A DNA stretch of 64,000 nt from Aurantibacillus circumpalustris (GCF_029625215.1 NZ_CP121197.1:3906001-3970000), one strand, 5' to 3'. Counted from the first letter of the stretch, positions 52,111 to 61,011 are shown. Translations and numbers: made by a program. Notes: a model not told the origin generated them from the sequence alone.

Positions 52111-53343
52111 TTAACTAAAGGCGTAACTCCTATAATAATCTTTTGTTCCTGTATAAGTCAATAAGCCTTTACCTTTGTAAGCCTTTTCATACAAGCCTTC
52201 TACAGCATTGTAATCAGGAGTGAATTCACGGCTTTTAATACGTTCTTCACGCGCTAGTTCCATTGCCTCGTATTGTTTTACGGTAATAGGAAAACGTTTG
52301 CTGATTAAATCTGTTAAGCCCGTACCCAATGCAATTTCTTTTGATTTTGCGGTAGTTTGCATCACATAAAATTCAGCGCAAGAACCAGATCCGTATGAAA
52401 ACACACTTATTCTATCTTCTGCTTTTAAATCATTTACCACGCTTATAGTTGAGAGTAATGCAATAAAAACGCTACCTCCATAAGTACCACCAATACGTTT
52501 TGAAAAATTAATGGAAGGAGATACTTTGTTTGTCCAACTTTCTAAAATCGCTTCATCCGTTACATCATAATTACTCATACGCATTAATTGTTTGTGCGCA
52601 CGGTAGCTAATACCACTAAATGGTACATGATAAACATGGTATTTAAAATAAGAATCGTAATCAATAGTGCCGACATTTAATTCAAAATCCTCATAAGTCG
52701 CTGCTAGTGCTTCCATGTACGAATACAAACTATGCTCACTGTTACCTGTTTCTAACCAAGGTAAAGGACGAATAACATCGGCCACTTCATGTGCATATAA
52801 ACCAAATTTTTCCGTCTCTAATACTAAAAATTCTGGTTGATCGGAAACCAACATCGCTACTGAACCGCCACCACAAACGTATTCCCAAGGACGGTGAATA
52901 GAATTTAAACTTTCGTCCGTACTAATAATAAGCGCTTTTTGACCTTTGCGCGCCATGCCTGAAGAAAGCCATGACACAGCCATTTTTAATGCGGCCGTTC
53001 CAGAATAACAAGCAATCTTAACTTCGAAGTGACGACAAGCACTTGGTAAACCTAAATGTTGTAAAACCCATGAACTCACGGATTTTTCGTTATCTAAACT
53101 CGTTTCAGTACCAACTATGAGTAATCCAATAGAAGCAATATCTTCTTCTGTAAGCATTGGTTTTGCTGCATTAACAGCCATCGTTACTGTATCTTCCCAA
53201 GGTGGATTCACACTGCGTGTTTCAACCATAAGTTCCTTGCGCATGTGCTCAACATCGTAATTACGAGCAACTGCTAGCTCTTCAAGATTAAGTTGAAGGG
53301 CTGTAGGATACACTCTAATTTTTTCTATTCCGTATTTTTTCAT
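52111..53343 (-). CDS. HMG-CoA-synthase-family enzyme (beta-branching HCS)
   Basis: A 410-aa HMGS homologue. The catalytic Glu80 (IVGTETSLD), Cys112 (EVKIACYSGTAALK) and His239 (YHVPFSGISYRAHK) are all present. The position next to PksH- and PksI-like hydratases, an ACP and a ketosynthase identifies it as the aldol enzyme of a beta-branching cassette (as PksG) rather than a mevalonate enzyme. It would add acetyl from an acyl-ACP to a beta-ketoacyl chain. It ends 592 bases before the ketoreductase gene because a GxxExxY cassette lies between. Confidence 0.88.
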   Translation of the reverse strand: MKKYGIEKIRVYPTALQLNLEELAVARNYDVEHMRKELMVETRSVNPPWEDTVTMAVNAAKPMLTEEDIASIGLLIVGTETSLDNEKSVSSWVLQHLGLPSACRHFEVKIACYSGTAALKMAVSWLSSGMARKGQKALIISTDESLNSIHRPWEYVCGGGSVAMLVSDQPEFLVLETEKFGLYAHEVADVIRPLPWLETGNSEHSLYSYMEALAATYEDFELNVGTIDYDSYFKYHVYHVPFSGISYRAHKQLMRMSNYDVTDEAILESWTNKVSPSINFSKRIGGTYGGSVFIALLSTISVVNDLKAEDRISVFSYGSGSCAEFYVMQTTAKSKEIALGTGLTDLISKRFPITVKQYEAMELAREERIKSREFTPDYNAVEGLYEKAYKGKGLLTYTGTKDYYRSYAFS

Positions 53344-53360
53344 TTTATTCCTTCAAATGG

Positions 53361-53926
53361 GAACCACAGAGACACGGAGGTCACGGAGGTTCACAGAGTT
53401 TTATTTATTATTCTTTCCGCAATTTCGCAAATTCTTCTGTAACAAGCGAAACTAATTGTTCAGTAATATTTTCGCAGTGGAAATTTATTAATAATCCTTT
53501 TGGTTTCCCAGCAAGTTTTAAATAGGATAAAAGTTGCGCTTTGTATAATGGAATAATTTGATCAACAGCCTTTTCTTCAACTATTATTAAATCATTAACA
53601 AGTAGATCAAGCTTTAAAACACCACCCAAATCCTTTCCTTTATAATTTACCGGAACGTACCTTTGTGATTTTACTGATAATCCGGCATTTCTCAGCTCTT
53701 CAATAAAACATGTTTCATAAACCGATTCTAACAATCCTGGGCCAAGATGTTTGTGAACTTCAATCGCACAACCAATGATTTTGTATGAAATATCGTTGAT
53801 GTATTTTTGTGTTATTGTCATTCTGTTCTTAACCCGCAAAGTTTTAACAAGTATGAGGTAATCGAGACAAATTAAACTTTTTACCTCTCAGTGACCCTCC
53901 GTGTGCTCAGTGCCTCCGTGGTTCAA
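53361..53926. mobile_element. GxxExxY gene cassette bounded by imperfect inverted repeats
   Basis: The left end reads GAACCACAGAGACACGGAGG (53361 onward); the right end, on the opposite strand, reads GAACCACGGAGGCACTGAGC (ending about 53922). The two are inverted copies of the same repeat with a few differences. Between them is one GxxExxY gene. The arrangement is that of a small mobile cassette inserted into the lipid operon. Mechanism is unknown. Confidence 0.55.
53408..53839 (-). CDS. GxxExxY-family PD-(D/E)XK-like protein
   Basis: A 143-aa protein with the signature GPGLLESVYETCFIEEL (G-x-x-E-x-x-Y, about residues 33-49) and the nuclease-like motif KLDLLVNDLIIVEEKAV (D...E-x-K). This family recurs in Bacteroidota and cyanobacteria, sometimes inside rRNA intervening sequences. 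Its flanks here are inverted repeats. It has no obvious role in lipid synthesis. Confidence 0.88.
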   Translation of the reverse strand: MRVKNRMTITQKYINDISYKIIGCAIEVHKHLGPGLLESVYETCFIEELRNAGLSVKSQRYVPVNYKGKDLGGVLKLDLLVNDLIIVEEKAVDQIIPLYKAQLLSYLKLAGKPKGLLINFHCENITEQLVSLVTEEFAKLRKE

Positions 53927-53935
53927 CTTACTCCA

Positions 53936-54679
53936 CTACTCAGCCCAATCCAAACCACCAGTAACGCTTATTACTTGACCGTTTACAAAACTCGCAGCAT
54001 CAGAACCCAAAAACAAAGCCACCTCAGCTAATTCATCCAGATGTCCCATACGTTTCATTGGATTGTGCAGAAGCCAAAATTTTCTTAGGTTTTCACTTAA
54101 GGTTTCTTTAACCATGTCTGTTTCAAACATACCTGGTACCACTACATTACTGGTAATACCTTTGATTCCATATTCTTTCGCAATAGTCCCCGATAAACCA
54201 ATCAATCCGGCTTTACTAGCACTGTAATTCGCTTGGCCTGAAATACCATCTTTTGCGATTGAAGAAACAGAAACAAAATGACCTTTACGATTCGCTAAAA
54301 ACACTGGTAAAAATTGGCGAATGATATAAAATGCACCATTTAAGTTGGTGTCAATCACATCATGCCACTCTTCGTCGGTCATATGAAACGCTAAGTTATT
54401 GCGATTGATAGCAGCATTATTAATTACAGTATCAATTGATTCAAAATCATCCAACACAGCGTCAGTCACTCTTACAACATCATCAGGGTTTCTTACATTC
54501 AACTGATAACCTTTACACATGCGATCAGGTGCAAGTTTTTTGGTTTCATCCATCAACTGCTTAATGTGTTCGGTGTTGGAACTGTTATAGGTAAACGCAA
54601 CATCATGTCCTCTTTCCAAAGCCATGGTTACTATTCTACGACCAATTCCTCTTGATCCTCCTGTTATAAAAATCTTCAT
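53936..54679 (-). CDS. FabG-type ketoreductase
   Basis: A 247-aa SDR with TGGSRGIG (6-13), NNAAINR, catalytic Ser (SVSSIAKDG), and the Y-x3-K motif (NYSASKAG). The sequence closes with the FabG-like NGQVISVTGG. It reduces a 3-ketoacyl-ACP. It starts 15 bases after the ketosynthase gene in the operon malonyltransferase, dehydratase, ketosynthase, ketoreductase, (cassette), HMGS, PksH. Annotated as fabG-like; specificity for this chain is inferred from position. Confidence 0.9.
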   Translation of the reverse strand: MKIFITGGSRGIGRRIVTMALERGHDVAFTYNSSNTEHIKQLMDETKKLAPDRMCKGYQLNVRNPDDVVRVTDAVLDDFESIDTVINNAAINRNNLAFHMTDEEWHDVIDTNLNGAFYIIRQFLPVFLANRKGHFVSVSSIAKDGISGQANYSASKAGLIGLSGTIAKEYGIKGITSNVVVPGMFETDMVKETLSENLRKFWLLHNPMKRMGHLDELAEVALFLGSDAASFVNGQVISVTGGLDWAE

Positions 54680-54694
54680 ATGTGTGGTATATTT

Positions 54695-55978
54695 CTAGCC
54701 TTTGTATTTCTTAATTAAGCTAATCGAATTTAATCCTCCAAAACCAAACGAGTTTTTAAGGAAAATATCGATGTTATGTTTTTTGCGTTCACCTCTACAA
54801 ACATCCACATCCACTTCTGGATCCAGATTATCAATATTAATCGATGGATGCAATTCGTTACGATTCATTTGTAAAATCGCAGCAACGGTTTCAACTGTAG
54901 CAGCTGACCAGCAGGTATGTCCTAATATTGATTTTGGTGCATTAATTTTTAGTGTTTTGCAATGATCTCCAAACACATCTTTAATTGATCTTAATTCTGT
55001 AAGATCTCCTAATGGAGTTGAAGTAGCATGAACATTGATGTAATCAACCTCTTCTGGTTTTACATTCGCATTTTTCAATAAACGTTTCATTAAACGTGAT
55101 TGACCAATTTGAGAAGGCTGTGGTAAATGGCATCCATCTGAAGAAGATTCAACACCCAGAATTTCAGCATAAATTTTAGCTCCACGCGCAAGTGCATGTT
55201 CTAAATCTTCAACAATAAGACAAGCCGCACCATGTGAAGGAACAAAGCCCTCACGTTGTGTATCGTAAGGCCTGCTTGCTCTTTGAGGTTCTTCATTAAA
55301 TGATTTATAAGTAATGGCACCTAAGATGCACATACCTTGTAAATCTAAAGGAGAGAAATCAAGTATTGGTCCAACAACCGCAGCAACTTTTACATCGTGT
55401 GATTGAATTTCATCAACTGCACAACGAAGGGCTACGTTACCACTTGCACAAGCAGCGCCAACGGTATAAGCTGGTCCGTGCAATTGTAAAACATCAGTTA
55501 CACTACCAACGTGGTGTGTATCCAATCCATTTAATGCAAATAAACCATCAATAAATTCAGGCTCTTCGTTAAACTCATCGTGGTTTTCGAAAGTATATTT
55601 TTGATTTAAATTATGTCCGGCAATAATTGTTGCCACATTATTTCCATCTTCTAGAGAGCCAATGTATCCTGAATCTAAAAAGGCTTCTACGGCAATCAAT
55701 AATGAAATGCCGATTGACAAAGGCGACTTGCTTCCTAGTTTTATAAGTCTATCGTAGGTAGCTTCCGGAATACGGCCTTTGTAAGATTTTATTTTTGCAA
55801 CTACATCGTAATTGCCCAAATCTCCACCAACCTTTGCATAAATCTTTGATGTATCAAGTGTATCCCACTTAGTTACAGCAGATTTACCATCCATCATGTT
55901 ATTAATAAATTCATCTAAAGTGTCTCCAATAGGGGTATTGATTGACATGCCTGTTATTACTACGCGTTTTTGTAACAT
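54695..55978 (-). CDS. Beta-ketoacyl-ACP synthase (KAS II/PKS-type ketosynthase)
   Basis: A 427-aa ketosynthase with Cys177 (GAACASGNVAL), His317 (NVHATSTPLGD) and His354 (SILGHTCWSAA), so the C-H-H active site is complete and it should form C-C bonds. Beta-branching cassettes usually carry a Cys-to-Ser decarboxylating ketosynthase; this one does not have that change, and no second ketosynthase or chain-length factor is in the window. The phrase DGCHLPQPSQIG replaces the usual motif near the pocket, so substrate preference may differ. It follows the dehydratase gene after 23 bases. Confidence 0.92.
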   Translation of the reverse strand: MLQKRVVITGMSINTPIGDTLDEFINNMMDGKSAVTKWDTLDTSKIYAKVGGDLGNYDVVAKIKSYKGRIPEATYDRLIKLGSKSPLSIGISLLIAVEAFLDSGYIGSLEDGNNVATIIAGHNLNQKYTFENHDEFNEEPEFIDGLFALNGLDTHHVGSVTDVLQLHGPAYTVGAACASGNVALRCAVDEIQSHDVKVAAVVGPILDFSPLDLQGMCILGAITYKSFNEEPQRASRPYDTQREGFVPSHGAACLIVEDLEHALARGAKIYAEILGVESSSDGCHLPQPSQIGQSRLMKRLLKNANVKPEEVDYINVHATSTPLGDLTELRSIKDVFGDHCKTLKINAPKSILGHTCWSAATVETVAAILQMNRNELHPSINIDNLDPEVDVDVCRGERKKHNIDIFLKNSFGFGGLNSISLIKKYKG

Positions 55979-56001
55979 AAACGTTTTTTTTATTGTTTTG
56001 T

Positions 56002-56535
56002 TTAAGGATAATATACTTCTAAAATGCTGTGCGAATAAATTTCGTTGTTAATTGTAATTTGTGCTGCCATTAAACCCATAAAATCATCGTCTTCGATTGA
56101 TTTTACTCTAACAGTGAGAACGTCACCAGGCATAACACCTTTATTAAACCCTGCATTGTGTACTCGTGTGAAAAGTCCTTTTACAGGTATGTTTTTGTCA
56201 TTTATCTCTAAAGAGTTGTTTTTAACAAAATAAGCGAGGCATAATCCTGCCTGACCCATGGTTTCTATTTGCATAACCCCTGGATAAACAGGTGATCCTG
56301 GAAAATGTCCGGCAAAAATAGGATCAGTTGGGTCTATTTTGCTGGTTACTTCAATGATCGTTTCTTCAATATTAATGGCACTTATAGACGTAATAAGGGC
56401 AAATGGAGGTCGGTGAGGAATGATTTTATAAATATCCTCGACTTTAAAAGACACCTGAGCTGAATTTTTAGCAGGCATTTGTAATAGATCTCTTTTAAGG
56501 CTACTTATTAAGATTTCTGTTTCGTTACTATTCAC
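56002..56535 (-). CDS. FabZ-type 3-hydroxyacyl-ACP dehydratase
   Basis: A hot-dog-fold protein with IPHRPPFALI (about 39-48), catalytic His in AGHFPGSPVYPGVM and Glu in QIETMGQAG. The start is uncertain: GTG at 56535 gives 177 aa, while the internal ATG at 56478 gives 158 aa, closer to the usual FabZ length. A TAATATTG promoter-like element lies only 4 bases upstream of the GTG. It forms the trans-2-enoyl-ACP that the two reductases of the cluster use. Confidence 0.88.
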   Translation of the reverse strand: MNSNETEILISSLKRDLLQMPAKNSAQVSFKVEDIYKIIPHRPPFALITSISAINIEETIIEVTSKIDPTDPIFAGHFPGSPVYPGVMQIETMGQAGLCLAYFVKNNSLEINDKNIPVKGLFTRVHNAGFNKGVMPGDVLTVRVKSIEDDDFMGLMAAQITINNEIYSHSILEVYYP

Positions 56536-56639
56536 AGTGCAATATTACTTTTTATTTCTCTTAGGAAATAATTTTAATTGTATTTCTATTCTGGAATTAT
56601 TTTATACTTACTAACCATCTATCGTATTAATTTTCAATA

Positions 56640-57485
56640 CTAAATGGATATTTTTTTAACGATATTGGTTAAAACCTCACTTGCGCCTATTTCGATGAAG
56701 TCGCACTCGCCTTGATACATAAGATATTCAACACTTTGTAACCATTTAATAGGGCTGTCAATTTGGTTAATCATATTTTTAATAATGGCTTCTCTTTCAA
56801 GTGGATAAACTGCTGCTGTATAATTAGAAATTACAGGAGTAATGCAGAATTTTAAAGTCATAGATTCAATAAAGTCATGAAACTGCTGCTTAACTGGCGT
56901 CATGTATCTAGAATGAAAGGCTCCACTCACTTTAAGAGGGATATAAACCATTCCTTCTTCTTCAAAAAAATCGGCTGCTTTGTTCAGTGATTCCGTTTTA
57001 CCAGAAATTACTATTTGAGACATGGTGTTAATGTTAGCAATGTCTATATCTGGAAAATTATTTTTTAAAATCTCTTTAATTTCTTTATAATCACCGCCAA
57101 TAACTGCAGCCATAGAAGTACCACCAACAGAAAACATAAGCTCTCCTCTTTTTTGTACTATTTTTAGACCTGTTTCAAAATCATAAACACCAGCCGCATT
57201 TAAGGCGTTAAACTCTCCTAGACTATGACCAATAAAATAGTTTGGAGCATCGTTTGATGCAAGATATTTTTGATAGTTTAAATAGTTAACAAAATACAGG
57301 GCGGGTTGGGTATAATTCGTTTGATTGAGCTTATTTTCTGGGTCAATTAGGCATAATTCGGCAATATCATAGCCTAAAGCTTTATTCGCTGTTTTAACAG
57401 CTTCCGGATATTCTTTAAACAATTGTTCTCCCATACCTTTGTACTGAGAACCTTGTCCGGGAAACATTATAACTTTGATTGACAT
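56640..57485 (-). CDS. Malonyl-CoA:ACP transacylase-like (trans-AT type)
   Basis: A 281-aa FabD-family protein with GQGSQYKGMG, nucleophile Ser88 (IGHSLGEFNAL), Arg113 (QKRGELM; binds the malonyl carboxylate) and His191 (SGAFHSRYM). The SGAFHSRYM phrase is typical of stand-alone acyltransferases of trans-AT PKS. It loads malonyl on the ACP for the cluster's ketosynthase. It is the first gene of its operon and follows a promoter-like element. Confidence 0.9.
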   Translation of the reverse strand: MSIKVIMFPGQGSQYKGMGEQLFKEYPEAVKTANKALGYDIAELCLIDPENKLNQTNYTQPALYFVNYLNYQKYLASNDAPNYFIGHSLGEFNALNAAGVYDFETGLKIVQKRGELMFSVGGTSMAAVIGGDYKEIKEILKNNFPDIDIANINTMSQIVISGKTESLNKAADFFEEEGMVYIPLKVSGAFHSRYMTPVKQQFHDFIESMTLKFCITPVISNYTAAVYPLEREAIIKNMINQIDSPIKWLQSVEYLMYQGECDFIEIGASEVLTNIVKKISI

Positions 57486-57518
57486 TTTGTGTTAAATTAC
57501 TATTAAAAAATTAAGCTG

Positions 57519-57526
57519 CAAAGGTA
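57519..57526 (-). promoter_or_regulatory. TAnnTTTG promoter element of the malonyltransferase operon
   Basis: TACCTTTG, followed by C, on the minus strand 33 bases upstream of the ATG is an exact match of the -7 box. No clear -33 box at normal spacing. Confidence 0.45.
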
Positions 57527-57601
57527 AAATGAAATTTCACTTTGCGCCCTATATAAATGTTAAAGCCTTATACTACTATTAATTCTAATTAGCCGTTAAT
57601 G

Positions 57602-58504
57602 TTAAATCGGTTTTGACGAATTAAATCTTAAAAATAATGCGTACACCTTGTTACTCAGCAAGATAAATAATGGAGCTGAAATAATTCCTGCTATTACATC
57701 TACCAAATAATGCGCTTTAATGTACACAGTTGCCATACATATTCCCAAAACAAAAGGTAAAATCACATAAAACACTTTTTTTACGTGCTTATAAGCGAAA
57801 TAGGCAATAATTACAGCAATACCCACATGTGAACTTGGAAAAGCCGCTGTTGGTCTTTCCAAATCAGAAATTATGGTATGCATTAACTCTCCAAAAAACA
57901 GCCGAGGTGTTACATCACTATCAGCGCCAGCAACGTAATAATGAGGCCCTGCAACCGGAAAAATATCAAAAATAACATAATACAAATAAAACGAAAACAC
58001 GATCACAAAAATGTCTTTTTGCGAATTTTTTGGTGATTTTAGATAGATTAAAATGCAGACAGAACCAATAAGCAAATAATACGAAAAGTAACACATGTTC
58101 ATTAATTCGTTAAACCATACTTGTGGCATTACTTTTTGAAAAATGAGACTGGGCTGACAATTCCAAAGAATTTGTTCCAAATTAAAAAATAGCTCATCAA
58201 AATTTTCTTTGAAAATAATGTTTTTCATACAGCTTGTTTCTATATAAAAAAAACCTAGGAAAAGCAATGGATACAGATTCCTTACAAAAGCAAGCGATTT
58301 ATTTATAGGGTATTTATTCGTTATAAAAACGAGCGTAAAAACAGTTAAAACAAGCACTAGTCGCATACTTATGTGATTAACAACACAATCAACGTCTGAC
58401 GAGCCGAAAAGAAGATACACTAATGAAAGAAGCGCATATAACAGGGTGCTTATATCAAGTGGTAAAAGCCCCTTCCAACTATTATAAACTGTTTTGATTA
58501 TCAC
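57602..58504 (-). CDS. PAP2-superfamily membrane enzyme, Aur1-like (candidate inositol-phosphoceramide synthase)
   Basis: A 300-aa protein with six or so membrane spans. The phosphatase motifs are PTAAFPSSHVG (218-228, His226) and KAHYLVDVIAG (263-273, His265, Asp269); the second is close to the Aur1/IPC-synthase form. Such enzymes move a phosphoinositol head group to ceramide in fungi, and homologues exist in Bacteroidota. Its start overlaps the GNAT-like gene's stop by 4 bases (ATGA). Inositol-3-phosphate synthase lies near by, which supports the lipid assignment. A simple lipid phosphatase is the alternative. Confidence 0.72.
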   Translation of the reverse strand: MIIKTVYNSWKGLLPLDISTLLYALLSLVYLLFGSSDVDCVVNHISMRLVLVLTVFTLVFITNKYPINKSLAFVRNLYPLLFLGFFYIETSCMKNIIFKENFDELFFNLEQILWNCQPSLIFQKVMPQVWFNELMNMCYFSYYLLIGSVCILIYLKSPKNSQKDIFVIVFSFYLYYVIFDIFPVAGPHYYVAGADSDVTPRLFFGELMHTIISDLERPTAAFPSSHVGIAVIIAYFAYKHVKKVFYVILPFVLGICMATVYIKAHYLVDVIAGIISAPLFILLSNKVYALFLRFNSSKPI

Positions 58505-59622
58505 AAAGCAAGTTTGTACACTCTATATGTTTTGTAGATGTGCGCATTGATGTTAACCAAAGACTGATTCATCATTTCATTATTCTCTAAGATTAATGAA
58601 GCTTCCGCAGCGTGAATGTTATGTTTTTTCGCGTAAGCAATTGTTTTAGCGAAAAATACGGCTTCAATGCCCATTTTACGATAGCCCTCAATTACACCTA
58701 AAACAACAACACGCATTTTATCAATTTTTTTGCGTCCAAAAAGCAATTTAAAAATTCCAAAAGGCAACAAACGTCCCCTTTTTACATTTTTTAAAACCTG
58801 ATTAATATCTGGAAATGAAAAAGCAAATCCAATAAACTTTCCTTCGTGTTCTGCTATAAAACAAAGTTCAGGTTCCATAACAGCTTTCATGTCGTTACAC
58901 AAATACATGAATTCGTTATAGGTCATTGGAACAAAGCCTGTGTTTTTACCCCATGCCGAGTTGTATACATGCTGAGCTTTTTCGGCTTCTTCCTGAAATT
59001 TTTTCATGTTAACCGTTCGGATTGTTATTCCTTTTGTTTTTAAACGGTTTTCAAAAGCATCGCTCACACGGGTTGATTTCTCTGACACTTCCATGTCAGT
59101 TAAATAATAAGCAAAATGATCGGTGTTTTTTGTAAAGCCGTATTTTTCAGCGAACACGGGGTAATAAGGCTTGTTATAAGCAATGGCCATCATTGGCGGA
59201 GAGTCAAATGCATCAATGTGCCAACCGAAAAATTCGTTTGTAGAAAAACTTGCAGGCCCCAAAACTTGGGTTAATCCTTCTTTTTTTATCCAATCAGTAG
59301 CTGTATCAAATAAAAGTTTTGCAACTTCATAATCTTCTATACATTCAAAAAAGCCAAAAAAACCATCGTTACTACCGTTATGTTTGTTATGATTATTATT
59401 TCTAATAGCGGCAATACGCCCAACAATTTTATTATCGTTATATGCTAAAAATAGTTGTAGTTTGGAATGCTCATAGAAGGGGTGCTTCTTTGGATTGAGC
59501 ATACTTTTCTGAGATATATATAACTCAGGCACGTAGTTTGGATCACCTTCGTAAAGGTCGTGCGGAAAGTCGATAAACTCTTTTATTTTTTCTGGATACG
59601 TAATTTTCTCAATTCTAATCAT
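58501..59622 (-). CDS. GNAT-fold protein, candidate N-acyltransferase of the lipid
   Basis: A 373-aa protein with an N-terminal domain and a GNAT-type core: LFLAYNDNKIVGRIAAIRN (about 56-74), FFGFFECIEDYEVAKLLFDTATDWIKKEG (about 87-115), then LGPASFSTNEFFGWHID, and a second acyltransferase-like half (ELCFIAEHEGKFIGFAFSFPD, VVVLGVIEGYRKMGIEAVFF). The tandem GNAT arrangement fits bacterial ceramide synthase-type N-acyltransferases, which are GNAT-like, but I cannot confirm orthology. Translational coupling to the Aur1-like gene supports a step just before head-group transfer. Other acyl or amino-acid transferases remain possible. Confidence 0.6.
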   Translation of the reverse strand: MIRIEKITYPEKIKEFIDFPHDLYEGDPNYVPELYISQKSMLNPKKHPFYEHSKLQLFLAYNDNKIVGRIAAIRNNNHNKHNGSNDGFFGFFECIEDYEVAKLLFDTATDWIKKEGLTQVLGPASFSTNEFFGWHIDAFDSPPMMAIAYNKPYYPVFAEKYGFTKNTDHFAYYLTDMEVSEKSTRVSDAFENRLKTKGITIRTVNMKKFQEEAEKAQHVYNSAWGKNTGFVPMTYNEFMYLCNDMKAVMEPELCFIAEHEGKFIGFAFSFPDINQVLKNVKRGRLLPFGIFKLLFGRKKIDKMRVVVLGVIEGYRKMGIEAVFFAKTIAYAKKHNIHAAEASLILENNEMMNQSLVNINAHIYKTYRVYKLAL

Positions 59623-59737
59623 TGCTGTAAGTATTCGTGTGTGGAGTGTAAAATTAAAAATTCTTTTTATTTAGATATTAAAATTTATTACCGCATAACT
59701 CACTGTTTTTTAGGCTGTAAGCTTCGGAAGCGCTGAA

Positions 59738-60961
59738 CTAAAACACTTCGCCAAGATTAATAAATAAACCTTGAGAGCCTTTGGTGCCGAAACCATAATC
59801 AATGGACAAGTTTGTGCCCGAGAATTTATTTAGTTTAATACGCAATCCAAAACCAGCTGCAGGTGAAATTGCAGTAAATTTATTTGACGGCCAATCGGTT
59901 ACAGATTGGGCGTTAGCAAACAAAACACCTCCTAAAAAGCCGCTGCGCAAAATTTTAAATCGGTATTCTGTTTCTAGGTAAAGTAAATTTTGTCCTCTCA
60001 GTCTGCTTTGAATATACCCTCGCCCTATGTTTGAATAAGCATCCCAGCCTGTGCTCGGTAAATCAAGATAAGGAACTTTACCTCCAAAAGTAAACCAGTT
60101 ATAACTCCAAAAAGATAAAACATTTTTCGCTTTACCTAAACTAAAATATTTTCTAAGGTCAACTATCACCGATTGCCAATTGGAGTTGCTACCTAAAAGT
60201 TTTGAGTAGTTGTAATAGGTTAAATTAGCATAGGTTCCACTTTTTGGATTAATTGTATTGCCACGATTATCAAAAAGTGTGTGTATAGATATACCTGAAG
60301 AAGTTGACGTTTCTGTTCGTCCGTAAAGATCAAAATCAGTGATAGTATCCGGAGAAGCAGTTACTTGTTTAATATTTGTATGGTGACTAAGATTGTATCC
60401 CAAACCGGCGTAGACATGCGATCCCTCAAAGTGTCTTAAAACAGCCTCTCTAAAAAGAAAAAATGTATAATCAAGACCCACACGATCTTTTAAATCTGTA
60501 TTTCCCCCAAGTCCGTATGTTTGTTCTGGGTATTTGTAATAGCGCCAGTTACCAAGAAAATTGTATTTGTTTTTTCGTGTCCAGATATTTGAACTAAGTG
60601 GTGCGATAATTTGATTGTTTTGCGAATAACTGCAACTTATACTCACTGCGGATTGATTTGTTTCTTCCAATGTATCTACATAAAAAGCCACGTTACCAGC
60701 GATTATTCCCGCTAAACGCGTTTGAAGCGTATAACCGATAAATGGAACAACCGTTATTCTTGGTTTTGTAGATTTAACACCAGTACCTTCCCCTCCAGCG
60801 TGTTTAAACTTAAAAATATCAATGATATCTTTTTCTTCATAAGTTGGAACACCAGAATTTTTCACACTATCTTCCCGAACCTCATTACTATCAACCTGCG
60901 AAAACGATTTTGAAACTAGCAAAAGACAAAGTAGTATTTGCCACAAGGGTGAAAAATTCAT
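59738..60961 (-). CDS. Omp85/D15-like outer-membrane barrel protein
   Basis: About 407 aa from the ATG at 60961, which gives a signal peptide (MNFSPLWQILLCLLLVSKSFSQ); a longer frame starts at 60994. The mature part lacks visible POTRA domains and looks like a barrel only: FIGYTLQTRLAGIIAGNVAF, SSGISIHTLFDNRGNTINPKSGTYANLTYYNYS, GRGYIQSRLRGQNLLYLETEYRF and a final GLFINLGEVF, matching the surface-antigen (D15) barrel. It may export the lipid product or be unrelated. It lies 50 bases after the PPTase gene, in the MFS-PPTase-barrel direction. Confidence 0.78.
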   Translation of the reverse strand: MNFSPLWQILLCLLLVSKSFSQVDSNEVREDSVKNSGVPTYEEKDIIDIFKFKHAGGEGTGVKSTKPRITVVPFIGYTLQTRLAGIIAGNVAFYVDTLEETNQSAVSISCSYSQNNQIIAPLSSNIWTRKNKYNFLGNWRYYKYPEQTYGLGGNTDLKDRVGLDYTFFLFREAVLRHFEGSHVYAGLGYNLSHHTNIKQVTASPDTITDFDLYGRTETSTSSGISIHTLFDNRGNTINPKSGTYANLTYYNYSKLLGSNSNWQSVIVDLRKYFSLGKAKNVLSFWSYNWFTFGGKVPYLDLPSTGWDAYSNIGRGYIQSRLRGQNLLYLETEYRFKILRSGFLGGVLFANAQSVTDWPSNKFTAISPAAGFGLRIKLNKFSGTNLSIDYGFGTKGSQGLFINLGEVF

Positions 60962-61011
60962 CGGCCAAAGATAATGGAATTGTTTGTTATACAAGACCCT
61001 TGTGATAATTA

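Noticed and set aside
52111-53343. Mevalonate-pathway HMG-CoA synthase
   Set aside because: No HMG-CoA reductase or mevalonate kinase is near, and the enzyme lies in one operon with a PksH-like hydratase, so a beta-branching role is more likely.
46269-57485. Aryl-polyene or flexirubin pigment cluster
   Set aside because: No ketosynthase/chain-length-factor pair, no ammonia lyase and no aryl-CoA ligase are present, while HMGS and an oxoamine synthase are.
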